Of a DNA stretch of 64,000 nucleotides, positions 49,642 through 57,725 are shown one piece after another. The stretch is taken from assembly GCF_007991755.1 (NCBI RefSeq), contig NZ_BJYY01000001.1, forward strand, positions 558,001 through 622,000, read 5' to 3'. The position numbers and the translations under genes are program-made. The notes under the pieces are model-generated. The model saw only the letters and a list, made by a program, of their open reading frames with translations. It did not search any database and had not been told where the DNA came from. This DNA is from Cellulomonas aerilata (GTDB lineage: Bacteria > Actinomycetota > Actinomycetes > Actinomycetales > Cellulomonadaceae). Numbering within the stretch: the stretch's first letter is position 1; every line of letters begins with the position of its first letter.

Positions 49642-50064
49642 CCCGTCCGGCTCGGCGAGGCGGCGCGCTTCGGCGTCGTCGGGCTCGCCGCCTACGGCGT
49701 CGACGTGCTGCTCTTCAACGCCCTGCTGCTCGGCGCCGGGACGCCGTCGGTCCTGGCGAAGGTGGTCTCCTCGGCCGCCGCGATCGCGGTGGCGTTCGCG
49801 GGCAGCCGGTGGTGGACCTGGCGGCACCGCCGTGGGTCCCGGATCGGCCGCGAGTACGCCCTGTTCGTGCTGTTCAGCGTGCTCGCCGGGGGGATCCAGG
49901 TGGGGTGCCTGCTGGTCTCGCGCGACGTGCTCGGGCTGCGCAGCGCGGTGGCCGACAACGTGTCGGCGAACGTGGTGGGGATGGCCCTGGCGACGCTGTT
50001 CCGCTTCTGGACCTTCCGCACCTACGTCTTCCCGCCGCGCGAGCGCGCCGCCCCTGTGACCTGA
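49636..50064 (+). CDS. GtrA-family small membrane protein (Rv3789-like)
   Basis: A 142-residue protein with four predicted TM helices, starting FGVVGLAAYGVDVLLFNALL and containing FAGSRWWTWRHR after helix 2 and FRFWTFRTYVF near the end, typical of GtrA. GtrA proteins are implicated in moving or organising polyprenyl-linked sugars; Rv3789, next to dprE1/dprE2 in M. tuberculosis, was proposed to assist decaprenylphosphoryl-arabinose use. Gene context here (ubiA upstream, dprE2-dprE1 convergent downstream) matches that. The start is GTG 49636 in the last copy of a CTCGTGAGC repeat. Confidence 0.88.
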   Translation: MSPVRLGEAARFGVVGLAAYGVDVLLFNALLLGAGTPSVLAKVVSSAAAIAVAFAGSRWWTWRHRRGSRIGREYALFVLFSVLAGGIQVGCLLVSRDVLGLRSAVADNVSANVVGMALATLFRFWTFRTYVFPPRERAAPVT

Positions 50065-50068
50065 CCCC

Positions 50069-50099
50069 AGGGCGCGGGCACCAACGACGCCCCCGCCCT
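50069..50099. terminator. Probable bidirectional hairpin between gtrA and dprE2
   Basis: Arms 50069-50079 and 50089-50099 (AGGGCGCGGGC with its near-complement, one mismatch) around a 9-nt loop fill the 34-bp convergent gap; the right arm touches the dprE2 stop. Confidence 0.55.
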
Positions 50100-50851
50100 C
50101 AGATCGGCAGACGCCGGAAGATCGGCGCGGGGACGTGGCGCAACGCGCTCATGACCCAGCGCAGCGGCGGGGGGGCCCATACGGTCTCCTTGCCCGCGAC
50201 CAGCGCAGCCACCACGAGCGTCGCGACGGCGTCCGCGTCGGTCGCCAGGGGCGCGGGCTTGAGCCCCTCCGTCATCGCCGTCCGGACGAACCCGGGCCGC
50301 ACGACGAGCACCCGGACGCCGTCGGGCCGCAGGGCCTCGCGCAGCCCGGTGTAGAACGCGTCCATCCCCGACTTGCTGGCGCCGTAGACGAAGTTGGAGC
50401 GCCGGGGCCGCTCGCCCGCGACCGAGGACAGCGCCACGACGGCGCCGTGCCCCTGCGCCGCCATGCGCGCCCCGAGCAGCACGCCCACGCTCACCGCCGC
50501 CGTGGTGTTCACCGCGAACATCTCCAGCGCGGCGTCGTGGTCCTGCCACGCCCGCTCCTGGTCGCCGAGCACGCCGAACGCCACGACCGCGACGTCGACG
50601 TCACCGTCCGCGAAGGCGGCGTCCACCACGGCCGGGTGCGTGCCGGTGTCCCGCGCGTCGAAGTCCAGCGCGGTGACCGCGTGCCCCGCGGCGCCGAGCG
50701 CGGCGGCGGCGTCGTCCCGTGCGGCGGAGGGGCGGGCGGCCAGCACGACCCGGGCCGGACGCCGGGCCACCAGCGCCCGGACGGTGGCGAGCCCGATCTC
50801 GGACGTCCCGCCCAGGAGCAGGACCGACTGCGGGGTTCCGACGGCGTCCAT
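50099..50851 (-). CDS. dprE2: Decaprenylphosphoryl-2-keto-ribose reductase DprE2
   Basis: A 250-residue short-chain dehydrogenase. VLLLGGTSEIGLATV (about residue 10) binds NAD(P); the catalytic Ser is in ALSSVAGERPRRSNF and Tyr/Lys in FVYGASKSGMDAFY (about 155). From memory it resembles mycobacterial DprE2 closely throughout, including DAVGTPQSVLLLGG, GDVDVAVVAFGVLGD and the C-terminal RWVMSALRHVPAPIFRRLPI. It reduces the 2-keto intermediate made by DprE1 to decaprenylphosphoryl-D-arabinose. The start overlaps the dprE1 stop by one base (TGATG), as expected for partner subunits. Confidence 0.93.
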   Translation of the reverse strand: MDAVGTPQSVLLLGGTSEIGLATVRALVARRPARVVLAARPSAARDDAAAALGAAGHAVTALDFDARDTGTHPAVVDAAFADGDVDVAVVAFGVLGDQERAWQDHDAALEMFAVNTTAAVSVGVLLGARMAAQGHGAVVALSSVAGERPRRSNFVYGASKSGMDAFYTGLREALRPDGVRVLVVRPGFVRTAMTEGLKPAPLATDADAVATLVVAALVAGKETVWAPPPLRWVMSALRHVPAPIFRRLPI

Positions 50852-52221
50852 CACAGGCCCAGCCTCCTCGAGAGATCCGACGCGAACACGCCGTCGGGGT
50901 CGACGCTGCGGCGCACCTGCCGCCAGCGGTCCAGCATCGGGTACATGCGCGGCAGGTCGTCCGGCGCGAGGCGGGCGTCCTTGGCGAGGTACAGCCGTCC
51001 GCCCGCGCCGAGCACGAGCCCGTCGAGCCGGTCCAGCACGTCGCCCAGGCCGGGGACCACCGGCAGGTCCATGGCGAGCGTCCAGCCCGGCATGGGGAAG
51101 GACAGCGGCGCCGGGCTGCCCGGACCGAACCGCTTGAGCACCGCCAGCGACACCACGACCCCGTGCCGGTGCAGCACCTCCAGGCACCGCCGGACGACGT
51201 CGCCGGCCTCGAAGGGGACGACGAACTGGTACTGCACGAACCCGCGGCCGCCGTAGACGCGCGGCCACGACTCCAGGACGTCCAGCGGGTGGAAGAACGG
51301 CGCGATGCCCTGCACGTCGCGCGTGCGGGTCCGCGGCGCCTTGCGGAACCAGGTCTCGTTGAGGGCCAGGACGCTGGCCCGGTTGACCAGCGGGACGGGT
51401 GCGGTCAGCGGCACGGCGGGCGGCCGGCGGGGACCGAACCGCAGCGCGGAGCCCTGCGCCCGGGCCGGCAGCTGGTCGCGTCGCGCGGGCCAGCCGCGGG
51501 TCAGCACGGAGCGTCCCAGGGCACCGCCGCGGGCCAGGCAGTCCACCCAGGCCACGGAGTACGTGTAGCGGTCGTCGTCCTGCGTCATGCGGACCATGAG
51601 GTCGTCCAGGTCGGTGGCGCGCTCGGTGTCGACGACCACCGACGACGTCTCGACCGGCAGCATCCGCAGCGTCGCGCGCAGGATCACCCCGGTCAGCCCC
51701 ATCCCGCCGACCGTCGCCCAGAACAGGTCGGGGTCGCGCTCGGGGGTCAGGCGGCGCACGGTCCCGTCGGCCAGGAGCAGGTCCAGGTCGGCGACGTGGC
51801 GGGAGAAGCTGCCGCGCACGTGGTGGTCCTTGCCGTGGATGTCCGCCGCGATCGCGCCGCCCACGGTCACGTGCCGCGTCCCGGGGGTGACCGGCACGAA
51901 CAGCCCCAGCGGCAGCATGGTGCGCATGAGGTGGTCGAGCGACACCCCCGCCTCCACGGCGACCACCGCGCCCTCGACGTCCACCGACAGCACCCGCTGC
52001 AGGCCGCGCAGGCTCACCACGGTGCCGCCCGCGTTCTGCGCGGCGTCCCCGTAGCTGCGTCCCAGGCCGCGGACGACGACGCCGCGCCCGCCCCGTCCCG
52101 CGCGCCCGTCCCGGCCGGCGGCGACCGCGGCCGCGACGCCCTCGGCGTCGTCGGGCTCGACGACGCACGCGACGCTCGGCGCGGTGCCGCCCCACCCGGT
52201 CAGGGACTGCCTGGTGCTCAT
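50851..52221 (-). CDS. dprE1: Decaprenylphosphoryl-D-ribose oxidase DprE1
   Basis: A 456-residue FAD-dependent oxidase of the VAO family, five residues shorter than the mycobacterial enzyme. FAD-binding segments RGLGRSYGDAAQN and GGAIAADIHGKDHHVRGSF are at about residues 50 and 120. The C-terminal part shows FGPGSPAPLSFPMPGW, the catalytic-site Lys in YLAKDAR (Lys414, matching Lys418 of M. tuberculosis) and FASDLSRRL. The residue matching Cys387, the covalent benzothiazinone target, is Ala383. It oxidises C2 of decaprenylphosphoryl-ribose. ATG 52221 overlaps the GT87-like gene stop (ATGA). Confidence 0.94.
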   Translation of the reverse strand: MSTRQSLTGWGGTAPSVACVVEPDDAEGVAAAVAAGRDGRAGRGGRGVVVRGLGRSYGDAAQNAGGTVVSLRGLQRVLSVDVEGAVVAVEAGVSLDHLMRTMLPLGLFVPVTPGTRHVTVGGAIAADIHGKDHHVRGSFSRHVADLDLLLADGTVRRLTPERDPDLFWATVGGMGLTGVILRATLRMLPVETSSVVVDTERATDLDDLMVRMTQDDDRYTYSVAWVDCLARGGALGRSVLTRGWPARRDQLPARAQGSALRFGPRRPPAVPLTAPVPLVNRASVLALNETWFRKAPRTRTRDVQGIAPFFHPLDVLESWPRVYGGRGFVQYQFVVPFEAGDVVRRCLEVLHRHGVVVSLAVLKRFGPGSPAPLSFPMPGWTLAMDLPVVPGLGDVLDRLDGLVLGAGGRLYLAKDARLAPDDLPRMYPMLDRWRQVRRSVDPDGVFASDLSRRLGL

Positions 52222-53525
52222 GCGGTGTGCTGCTCCCTGTCGTGGCCGGCGGCGCGCGGCCGGCCGGCCGCGGTGCGCAGCGCCGCCCAGGCGCACCCCG
52301 CGAGCAGCAGCAGCCACCCCCAGGTCGGACGCAGGGCGACGACGGCGTCGACCGTCTCACCCCGCTGCAGCGACGGCCACTCGTCGGCGGTCCACAGCAC
52401 GAACACGCCGGCCCAGACCGGCCACGCCCGCGCCAGGGCGCCGGGGAGGACCACGGCGACCAGCAGCGGCAGCAGGTACAGGGAGTAGTTGGGCCAGCTG
52501 AACGACGACGCCAGCAGCCCGCCGAGCAGCAGCACCGGCATGACCTCCAGCGCCGCGAGCGGGCCACGACGTCGCCGCCGGCTGACCACGACGGCGACGG
52601 CGACCGCGAGTGCGAGCACGGCGGCCCGTGCCGCGAGGGCGACGCCGTCCGGCACGCCGAGGATCTCGGCGGCGCCCCGCAGCGACCGGTCGTACTGGTG
52701 CAGAACGGCGCGGTTGCCGTCGGCGAGCAGCGGCAGCACGTCGCCGACGAACGTCCCGGCGTCCCGGACGGTCGCGAACCCCAGGAGCGTGAGCCCCGCT
52801 GCCGACGCCACCGCCACGACCGTCGCCCGGGTCCGGCCCAGCAGGAGCGTGCCGAGCACCATCGGGGCCAGCGTGGGCTTGACGGCGCAGGCCGCACCCA
52901 GCACGAGCCCGGCCGCCACGTCGCGCCGCGTCACGAGGCAGGCGATGACGACCACCTCGCCGAGCACGAGGACGACGTCGAGGTTGCCCTGGGTGAGCAG
53001 CCCGTCCACGGGGCGGCTCACCGCCAGCAGCAGCAGGACGCCGGCCGTCACCGGGGACCGCGCCGGGACGCCGACCAGGCGCAGGAGCAGCAGCGCCGCA
53101 GCGACGAGCGCCGCGGTGCTCACCACGACCACGACCGCGACCGCGACCCGGAACGGCAGGGCGCCGAGCGGGGCCAGCACCCAGCCGGCGACCGGCGGGT
53201 AGATGAAGGCGTGCTCCGGGTCGTAGAGCGGCCCGCCCGCCAGGAGCCGGCGGCCGGCGCGCCACAGGATCTCCAGGTCGTTCGCCGGCCCGAGGGCCGC
53301 GCGCAGCGCGACCTGGACGAGGGCCAGGACGGCGAGCGGCCACAGCACCGTGGCCGCCGCCGCCCCGAGGTCGCCGGACGACGCGGTCCGCCCGGCGGGG
53401 CGTGGGGGTCGTGCCGGGGGCGCCGACCGCGTCGTCGCGCCGCCGGGGCGCGCGAGCGTGCCGACCGGACCCGCGACGGCGGCCGCGCCACCTGCCCGCG
53501 CCTCGTCCGGGGGCCACCGCGTCAT
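52218..53525 (-). CDS. GT87-like polyprenyl-phosphate-dependent glycosyltransferase (AftC-like, DUF2029)
   Basis: A 435-residue integral membrane glycosyltransferase of the GT-C/DUF2029 type. After a ~45-residue disordered N-terminus come many TM helices; the extracytoplasmic loop has NDLEILWRAGRRLLAGGPLYDP and FIYPPVAGW (shown as NDLEILWRAG; FIYPPVAGW), with Asp residues typical of GT-C active sites, then TQGNLDVVLVLGE and VKPTLAPMVLG. GT87 includes the mannosyltransferases of lipomannan and the arabinofuranosyltransferase AftC. Coupling to dprE1 (ATGA) favours an arabinofuranosyl donor, but mannose cannot be excluded. Confidence 0.8.
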   Translation of the reverse strand: MTRWPPDEARAGGAAAVAGPVGTLARPGGATTRSAPPARPPRPAGRTASSGDLGAAAATVLWPLAVLALVQVALRAALGPANDLEILWRAGRRLLAGGPLYDPEHAFIYPPVAGWVLAPLGALPFRVAVAVVVVVSTAALVAAALLLLRLVGVPARSPVTAGVLLLLAVSRPVDGLLTQGNLDVVLVLGEVVVIACLVTRRDVAAGLVLGAACAVKPTLAPMVLGTLLLGRTRATVVAVASAAGLTLLGFATVRDAGTFVGDVLPLLADGNRAVLHQYDRSLRGAAEILGVPDGVALAARAAVLALAVAVAVVVSRRRRRGPLAALEVMPVLLLGGLLASSFSWPNYSLYLLPLLVAVVLPGALARAWPVWAGVFVLWTADEWPSLQRGETVDAVVALRPTWGWLLLLAGCAWAALRTAAGRPRAAGHDREQHTA

Positions 53526-55036
53526 CGGGCCAGCACCATGAGGTGGTACCCGCAGTCCGTGCCGCCGGCCACGTGACGCAGGGTGAATGCGGCGGCGTCG
53601 GGGTGCTCGCCGATCCTGCGGTCGGTCGGGTAGACGGGGTCGAACCGCTCGGCGTCCCGGCTGGCGAGCAGCAGGACGTCCGGACGCCGCGCGTGCACGA
53701 TGTCGGCACGCTCGGAGGAGCTGAGCGGGCCGGTCCGCTGGATCAGCGGGTCGTTGAGCATGAAGCTGTCGACCGCGGGTCGCCCGCCGGCCCGTGCCGG
53801 GACGTACCCGGCGTCCGAGACGGCGAACAGCGTGTCCGACGGGGTGCTGGTCACGAGCCACCGGGCGGCGTCCTCGCGGGCGGCGACCCGGCAGCCCGTG
53901 TAGCGCTCCTGCCAGGACGCGACCTCGGGGACGGCGCCGGGCAGCACGAGCGACACCGCGCCGGCCACGACGGCGGCCAGGGTGGTGGTGACGGCGAGGG
54001 ACGTGCCCGACGGCCGGTCGGCGAGGCGGGCTCGGACGCGGGGCGCGAGCAGGGCCGCGAGCCCGACCACCGCGACCCCGGCGAGCAGCGCGACCTGCGG
54101 CCACACCGGCATGAAGAACCGGCTCCAGGAGTTGGCGCTGTCCTTCGTGCCGATCGACCCCGCGACGTGCACCAGGGCGGGGACGGCCAGCACGAGCGCG
54201 CGCCGGCGCAGCAGCAGCACCCCGACGGCGGCCAGCACGAGCACGAGCTGGGAGTGGCCGACGAACCTGGCCAGCACCCCGAAGGTCTCCCCGGTGCCGG
54301 ACTTGTAGAGCACCGAGTTCGGCAGGAGGTGCCCGTACATACCCAGGCGCACGAGCTCCAGGACGACCTGCGAGAGCACGGGCAGCCCGGCCACCAGCGC
54401 CAGGCGCCGTGCCGCCCGTCGTCGTCCGGCGCGGCGCAGCAGCCCGGGGGCCTCGGCCGCGACGGCGACGGCGAGCACCACGAGCAGCCCTTCCGGGCGC
54501 AGCCACGGCAGGACGGCGAGCACCGCGCCGGCGAGGACGGGGCGCCCTCCGTCGGGGCGGGCCACCTGCAGGACACCGGCCGTCAGCACCGCCGCCGTCG
54601 CGGTCGTCTCCAGGCCCCCGACCGCCCAGAGGGCGAACGGCGCGCTGACCGCCGTCAGCACCCCGCCCACCGCGGCGGCGCGGGCACCGACCACCGCCCG
54701 CCCGCCCACGGCGACCAGCACGAGGCAGGCCAGGCCGGAGAGCACCCCGAGCGTCCGCGCGGCTGCGAGCGCGTCCCAGCCGGCGGCCGCGGCGAGCGCC
54801 TCGAGACCGACCAGCAGGGGGTTGCTGAACCCCTCGACCCGTGGCCCGCCCGGGTTCCAGACGGGGCCCGCACCGGCCGCGAGGTTCTCCGCGTAGCGCA
54901 CCGAGATCCATGAGTCGTCCGTCACGAAATCGCGCAGCACCCAGCACGTGACCAGGTACACGACGGCCGAGAGGGCCACCACGGCGGCGACACCGCGTAC
55001 CCGTCCGGGTCCCGGACGCCCCACAGCGCGATGCAT
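53522..55036 (-). CDS. AftB-like arabinofuranosyltransferase (GT-C membrane protein)
   Basis: A 504-residue polytopic protein, first gene of the minus-strand arm. Extracytoplasmic loop 1 has VTDDSWISVRYAENLAAG and VWNPGGPRVEGFSNPL (about residues 38-75), the pattern of the AftB (Rv3805c)-type terminal arabinofuranosyltransferases. About nine TM helices and a soluble C-terminal region (DTLFAVSDAGYVPARAGG; DSFMLNDPLIQRTG) follow. I place the start at ATG 55036; an in-frame start at 55132 would add 32 residues lacking signal character. Its stop overlaps the GT87-like gene (ATGA). AftB proteins use decaprenylphosphoryl-arabinose, which the adjacent dprE genes make. Confidence 0.78.
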   Translation of the reverse strand: MHRAVGRPGPGRVRGVAAVVALSAVVYLVTCWVLRDFVTDDSWISVRYAENLAAGAGPVWNPGGPRVEGFSNPLLVGLEALAAAAGWDALAAARTLGVLSGLACLVLVAVGGRAVVGARAAAVGGVLTAVSAPFALWAVGGLETTATAAVLTAGVLQVARPDGGRPVLAGAVLAVLPWLRPEGLLVVLAVAVAAEAPGLLRRAGRRRAARRLALVAGLPVLSQVVLELVRLGMYGHLLPNSVLYKSGTGETFGVLARFVGHSQLVLVLAAVGVLLLRRRALVLAVPALVHVAGSIGTKDSANSWSRFFMPVWPQVALLAGVAVVGLAALLAPRVRARLADRPSGTSLAVTTTLAAVVAGAVSLVLPGAVPEVASWQERYTGCRVAAREDAARWLVTSTPSDTLFAVSDAGYVPARAGGRPAVDSFMLNDPLIQRTGPLSSSERADIVHARRPDVLLLASRDAERFDPVYPTDRRIGEHPDAAAFTLRHVAGGTDCGYHLMVLAR

Positions 55037-55181
55037 CTGCGACGATGGGATCAAGGACTGGTGCAAGCGGATGCTCCCTGCGGTGCCGGGGACGGGGCCG
55101 AGATCGGCCGTCCTGCTGGCCGGTGCACTCACCGGTCACCTGGGCGGTGCACCGTGCGCTGCTGCCGATGAGAGAGGTTCC

Positions 55182-56255
55182 ATGATGCGTGAAGTCGTCG
55201 ACAGACGCCCTTCCTGGCTGAGCCTGTTCGGCGTCGGCCTCGCGGTGTCGCTCGGCTTCGGCGCGCTCGCCGTGCTGGTCGCGGTGCTCGCCGGGCTGCC
55301 GCTGCGCGACCCCGACGGGTTCCTCGGCCCGAGCTACGTGCGCCTGCCGCTCATCATCCTCGCCATGATCGCGCTCGACGTCGTGCCTCGCGTCCTGCAC
55401 CGGCGTCCGGCCGGCCGGCGGCTGCGCGACGCGACCCTCGAGGTGCTCCGCGAGCGGTGGCCGGTGTCGCGGCTCGCCGTCGTGGCGGCCGGGCTCGCCA
55501 CCTTCTACGTGGCCTACGTGGCCTACCGGAACCTCAAGAGCTTCCTGCCGTTCGTGCGCCAGCACCTCTCGGACGCCACCCTGGTGCGGACCGACGCGTT
55601 CTTCGCGTTCGGGCACCAGCCCGGCAACGTCCTGCACGAGCTGCTCGGCACGGGCGTCGCCGCCGACGTCCTGTCGTGGGTCTACATCTTCTTCCTCACG
55701 TTCGTGCCGTTCTCGCTGGCCGCGGCCCTGGTGTGGTCCACCAAGCTCGCCCGCGGGGCCTGGTACGCGACCGCGCTGAGCTTCAACTGGATCATCGGGA
55801 CCGTCAGCTACTACGCCGTGCCGTCCCTCGGGCCGATCTACGTCGAGCGGTTCCGGTTCGCCGACCTGCCCTCCACGGCCGTCTCGGACCTGCAGAACGC
55901 GCTCTGGAACAACCGGCTGGAGGTGCTCGCCGGACCGCACGCGACCCAGTCCGTGCACGGCATCGCCGCGTTCGCGTCGCTGCACGTGTCGATCGTCTTC
56001 ACCGCCGCGCTGATCGCCCACCTGGTCGGGATGCCGCGGGTGGTCCGCATCGCCATGTGGGTGTTCGTCGCCCTCACGGCGCTCGCGACCGTCTACTTCG
56101 GGTGGCACTACGTGGTCGACGTGATCGCCGGATTCGGGGTCGGTGGCCTGTCGGTGTGGCTCGCCTTCGTGGCGGTGGGCCGGCGCACCGTCGCGCGCGA
56201 TGTCGTGCCGAGCGTGGAGCGCGAGCTCGCGTCCTCGCTGCCGGCGTCGCGCTGA
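55182..56255 (+). CDS. PAP2-superfamily membrane protein (Aur1/inositol-phosphotransferase-like)
   Basis: A 357-residue polytopic protein. The catalytic motifs lie in the second half: KSFLPFVRQHL, ASLHVSIVFTAALIAHL with the C2-type Ser-Leu-His (about residue 275) and YFGWHYVVDVIAGFG with the C3-type His (about 318). The arrangement resembles the PAP2 group containing Aur1-like inositol-phosphotransferases and lipid phosphatases rather than small PAP2 enzymes. ATG 55182 follows AGAGAGG; a second ATG is immediately after. It diverges from the AftB-like gene over 145 bp and may belong to the same cell-envelope locus. Substrate unknown. Confidence 0.83.
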   Translation: MMREVVDRRPSWLSLFGVGLAVSLGFGALAVLVAVLAGLPLRDPDGFLGPSYVRLPLIILAMIALDVVPRVLHRRPAGRRLRDATLEVLRERWPVSRLAVVAAGLATFYVAYVAYRNLKSFLPFVRQHLSDATLVRTDAFFAFGHQPGNVLHELLGTGVAADVLSWVYIFFLTFVPFSLAAALVWSTKLARGAWYATALSFNWIIGTVSYYAVPSLGPIYVERFRFADLPSTAVSDLQNALWNNRLEVLAGPHATQSVHGIAAFASLHVSIVFTAALIAHLVGMPRVVRIAMWVFVALTALATVYFGWHYVVDVIAGFGVGGLSVWLAFVAVGRRTVARDVVPSVERELASSLPASR

Positions 56256-56285
56256 CGTCGCGCTGACGTCGCACTGGCGTCGCAC
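56242..56285 (+). repeat. 11-bp tandem repeat (4 copies) over the PAP2 gene stop codon
   Basis: Four units of TGACGTCGCGC or close variants; the second unit starts with the real TGA stop (56253-56255) and the third gives another TGA at 56264 in a different frame. Confidence 0.9.
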
Positions 56286-56377
56286 TGCGCGGGCACGGCC
56301 GGTCGTCCGTCCGGGCGGTGAGGCATGCCTTGGCAGACAGTGCCGTAGTGCCTGACTAGAGTGGGCGTCGCTGTAGT

Positions 56378-56395
56378 TCGTGAACGTCTTCACAG
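56378..56395 (+). promoter_or_regulatory. Putative Rex operator (ROP) before the reductase-nuo operon
   Basis: TCGTGAACGTCTTCACAG matches the Rex consensus TTGTGAA-N4-TTCACAA at 12 of 14 arm positions and has a perfect inner palindrome GTGAA-N4-TTCAC. It lies 12 bp before the chosen start of the geranylgeranyl reductase gene, touching its ribosome-binding site. Upstream TTGGCA (56330) and TAGAGT (56357) could be promoter elements, although their 21-bp spacing is long. A Rex protein is encoded at 5924-6628, and nuo is an established Rex target in Streptomyces. Confidence 0.75.
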
Positions 56396-56407
56396 GTGAG
56401 GCGACTC

Positions 56408-57703
56408 GTGGCTGGTGGCTGGAACGATGACGCCGACGTCATCGTCGTGGGTGCGGGACCCGCCGGGTCCGCGGCCGCCTTCTGGTGCGCCTCCGCGGGG
56501 CTCACGGTGCTGCTGCTGGAGAAGGCGTCCTTCCCGCGCGACAAGGTCTGCGGCGACGGCCTGACCCCGCGGGCGGTCAAGGAGCTCGTCTCGATGGGCG
56601 TCCCGCTGCGCGAGGGCGACGGCTGGATCCGCAACCAGGGGCTGCGCGTCATCGGCGGCGGCCACCGGCTCGAGCTGCCCTGGCCGGAGCTGTCCAGCTA
56701 CCCGTCCTACGGGCTGGCGCGCAGCCGGATGAGCCTGGACCACGCGCTCGCGGACCACGCCCGCGCCGCCGGGGCCAAGCTGCTCGAGCGCACCCAGGTG
56801 ACCGGCCCGCTGGTCGACGAGCGCACCGGCCGGGTCGTGGGCGTCACGGCCCGCCCCGTCGACGACGCCGGCCGCCGCGCGGGCGACGCCGTCGAGTACC
56901 GCGCACCCGTCGTCATCGCCGCCGACGGCGTCTCGGCGCGCCTGGGCCTGTCGCTCGGCCTGGAGAAGCGGATGGACCGCCCGATGGGCGTCGCCGTGCG
57001 GACCTACTTCCGCACCCCGCGCCACGACGACGCGTGGATGGAGAGCCACCTGGAGCTGTGGGACGGCGCCCCGGGGCGCTCGAACCTCATGCCGGGCTAC
57101 GGCTGGATCTTCGCGCTCGGCGACGGCACCGCGAACGTCGGCCTGGGCAGCGTCTCCTCGACGCCGAACGCCACCAAGGTCGACTACAAGGACCTGTTCG
57201 CGCGGTGGATGGCGAACGCGCCCGCCGAGTGGGGGTTCACGCCCGAGAACCAGGTCGGTCCGGTGCAGGGCGCCGCGCTCCCGATGGGGTTCAACCGCAC
57301 GCCGCTGTATGGGCGCGGGCTGATGCTCGTGGGGGACTCGGGCGGCATGGTGAGCCCGTTCAACGGCGAGGGCATCGCCTACGCGCTGCAGGCCGGCCGG
57401 GTCGCCGCCGACGCGGTCGTGCAGGCCCGTTCCCGCACCACCGCCGACGGCCGCGAGCGCGCGCTGGCGACGTACGCCCGGACGATGCGCGAGGACCTCG
57501 GCGGGTTCTACACGCTGGGCCGGTACTTCGTGCGGATCATCGAGCACCCGCAGGTGATGCGGCTGTGCACCCGCTACGGGCTGCCGCGGCCGCTCGTCAT
57601 GCGGTTCACGCTGAAGCTGCTGTCCGACTGCTACGAGCCGCACGGCGGCGACATGGTGGACCGCGTGATCGCCGGGCTCACACGGGTGGTCCCGGCGGCA
57701 TGA
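56408..57703 (+). CDS. Geranylgeranyl-reductase-family flavoprotein (menaquinone reductase MenJ-like)
   Basis: A 431-residue FAD-dependent reductase. DVIVVGAGPAGSAAAF at about residue 9 binds FAD; KVCGDGLTPRAVKEL (about 48) is the family motif with conserved Cys; LMLVGDSGGMVSPFNGEGI (about 305) is the second FAD motif; LSDCYEPHGGDMVDRVI ends the protein. In mycobacteria the homologue MenJ partly saturates the menaquinone side chain. It precedes nuoA by 22 bp, a common actinobacterial order, tying quinone modification to complex I. GTG 56408 with AGGTGAGG upstream is preferred over GTG 56396. Confidence 0.92.
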   Translation: MAGGWNDDADVIVVGAGPAGSAAAFWCASAGLTVLLLEKASFPRDKVCGDGLTPRAVKELVSMGVPLREGDGWIRNQGLRVIGGGHRLELPWPELSSYPSYGLARSRMSLDHALADHARAAGAKLLERTQVTGPLVDERTGRVVGVTARPVDDAGRRAGDAVEYRAPVVIAADGVSARLGLSLGLEKRMDRPMGVAVRTYFRTPRHDDAWMESHLELWDGAPGRSNLMPGYGWIFALGDGTANVGLGSVSSTPNATKVDYKDLFARWMANAPAEWGFTPENQVGPVQGAALPMGFNRTPLYGRGLMLVGDSGGMVSPFNGEGIAYALQAGRVAADAVVQARSRTTADGRERALATYARTMREDLGGFYTLGRYFVRIIEHPQVMRLCTRYGLPRPLVMRFTLKLLSDCYEPHGGDMVDRVIAGLTRVVPAA

Positions 57704-57725
57704 GCACGACCCGAGGAGTTCGACG

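Noticed and set aside
55037-55132. Longer N-terminus for the AftB-like protein
   Set aside because: The extra 32 residues have no membrane or signal character and no good ribosome-binding site; ATG 55036 lies nearer the first helix.
56330-56362. TTGGCA/TAGAGT as a firm promoter for the reductase-nuo operon
   Set aside because: The spacing is 21 bp, too long for a confident sigma-70-type call; mentioned only as a possibility with the Rex site.
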